A stretch of DNA of 14,961 bases from JABCPE02 sp963521545. GTDB taxonomy: Bacteria > Bacteroidota > Bacteroidia > Flavobacteriales > Weeksellaceae. Location of the stretch: assembly GCA_963521545.1 (NCBI GenBank), contig CAUQVP010000039.1, positions 1 through 14,961 on the forward strand. The letters run 5' to 3'. Shown piece by piece: positions 14,910-14,961 of the stretch (position 1 is its first letter; every line of letters begins with the position of its first letter). The notes beneath the pieces are model-generated. The model ran no database searches and was not told the origin of the DNA. It saw only the letters and a list, made by a program, of their open reading frames with translations. Both the position numbers and the translations under genes were made by a program.

Positions 14910-14961
14910 ATGTGCGGTATCAATGGGCTGGTGTATAAAAATGCAGAAAACACAGATGTTC
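14910..14961 (+). CDS. asnB: Asparagine synthetase-like glutamine amidotransferase, N-terminal fragment
   Basis: Only 17 codons are present, running off the window edge. The translation begins MCGINGLVYKNAENTDV. Met-Cys-Gly-Ile at the very start is the mark of class II glutamine amidotransferases, with Cys2 as the nucleophile after Met removal, and MCGI(N/A)G is characteristic of AsnB-type asparagine synthetases. The start is 3 bp after the glycosyltransferase stop, so it belongs to the operon. AsnB-like proteins in polysaccharide loci (WbpS/WbpG group) are thought to provide amido groups for sugars such as uronamides. Whether this one is such an enzyme or true asparagine synthetase cannot be decided from 17 residues. 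Confidence 0.8.
   Translation, partial: MCGINGLVYKNAENTDV

Noticed and set aside
1..14961. Possible mobile element, CRISPR array, toxin-antitoxin pair or defence system
   Set aside because: No transposase, integrase, spaced identical repeats, tRNA-flanked junction or defence-type domain was seen on either strand. All sizeable genes are accounted for by housekeeping or polysaccharide functions.

Overview
The window looks like chromosomal DNA of a low-GC Bacteroidota, most likely class Flavobacteriia in the Chryseobacterium/Riemerella/Bergeyella group (Weeksellaceae). Three things point there: AT-rich intergenic DNA, TAnnTTTG promoter -7 boxes instead of sigma70 -10 boxes, and flavobacterial-looking proteins such as an FtsB/DivIC-like protein behind uridine kinase and a SanA-like protein. 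The genus is inference. There are no RNA genes, CRISPR arrays, insertion sequences or integrase genes visible.

Left part (1-3891, all minus strand) is housekeeping. Reading in the direction of transcription: a TlpA/ResA-type thioredoxin lipoprotein and a FecCD-type metal-chelate/cobalamin permease; exodeoxyribonuclease III; a 57-residue membrane protein; uridine kinase; an FtsB/DivIC-like septum protein; and the first 46 codons of what is probably a THUMP-like class I SAM-dependent methyltransferase.

A 213-bp divergent intergenic region (3892-4104) carries promoter-like boxes facing both ways.

Right part (4105-14961, all plus strand) begins with a SanA/YdcF-family (DUF218) membrane protein and a UMF1/Atg22-type MFS transporter. 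It then becomes the front end of a surface polysaccharide (capsule or O-antigen) locus: a membrane-anchored nucleotide-sugar 4,6-dehydratase (CapD/PglF/WbpM type), an outer-membrane export lipoprotein (Wza type), a polysaccharide co-polymerase fused to a tyrosine autokinase (Wzc type), a probable Wzx flippase, a probable Wzy polymerase, a GT-B glycosyltransferase, and the start of an asparagine-synthetase-like amidotransferase that runs off the end. From the export lipoprotein onward, genes are 9 bp or 13 bp apart, overlap by 4 or 35 bp, or are 3 bp apart, so this is almost certainly one operon.

Together these genes fit a Wzx/Wzy-dependent pathway. The dehydratase makes a UDP-6-deoxy-4-keto sugar, glycosyltransferases build the repeat unit on a lipid carrier, Wzx flips it, Wzy polymerises it, and Wzc with Wza controls length and export. 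The initiating sugar-phosphate transferase and most glycosyltransferases must lie beyond 14961 or elsewhere. I see no clearly undescribed system. The points most worth a second look are the permease/thioredoxin pair without its ATPase or binding protein, the poorly conserved Wzx/Wzy/glycosyltransferase trio with a homopolymer tract in wzx, the amidotransferase that follows, and the ambiguous SanA start.
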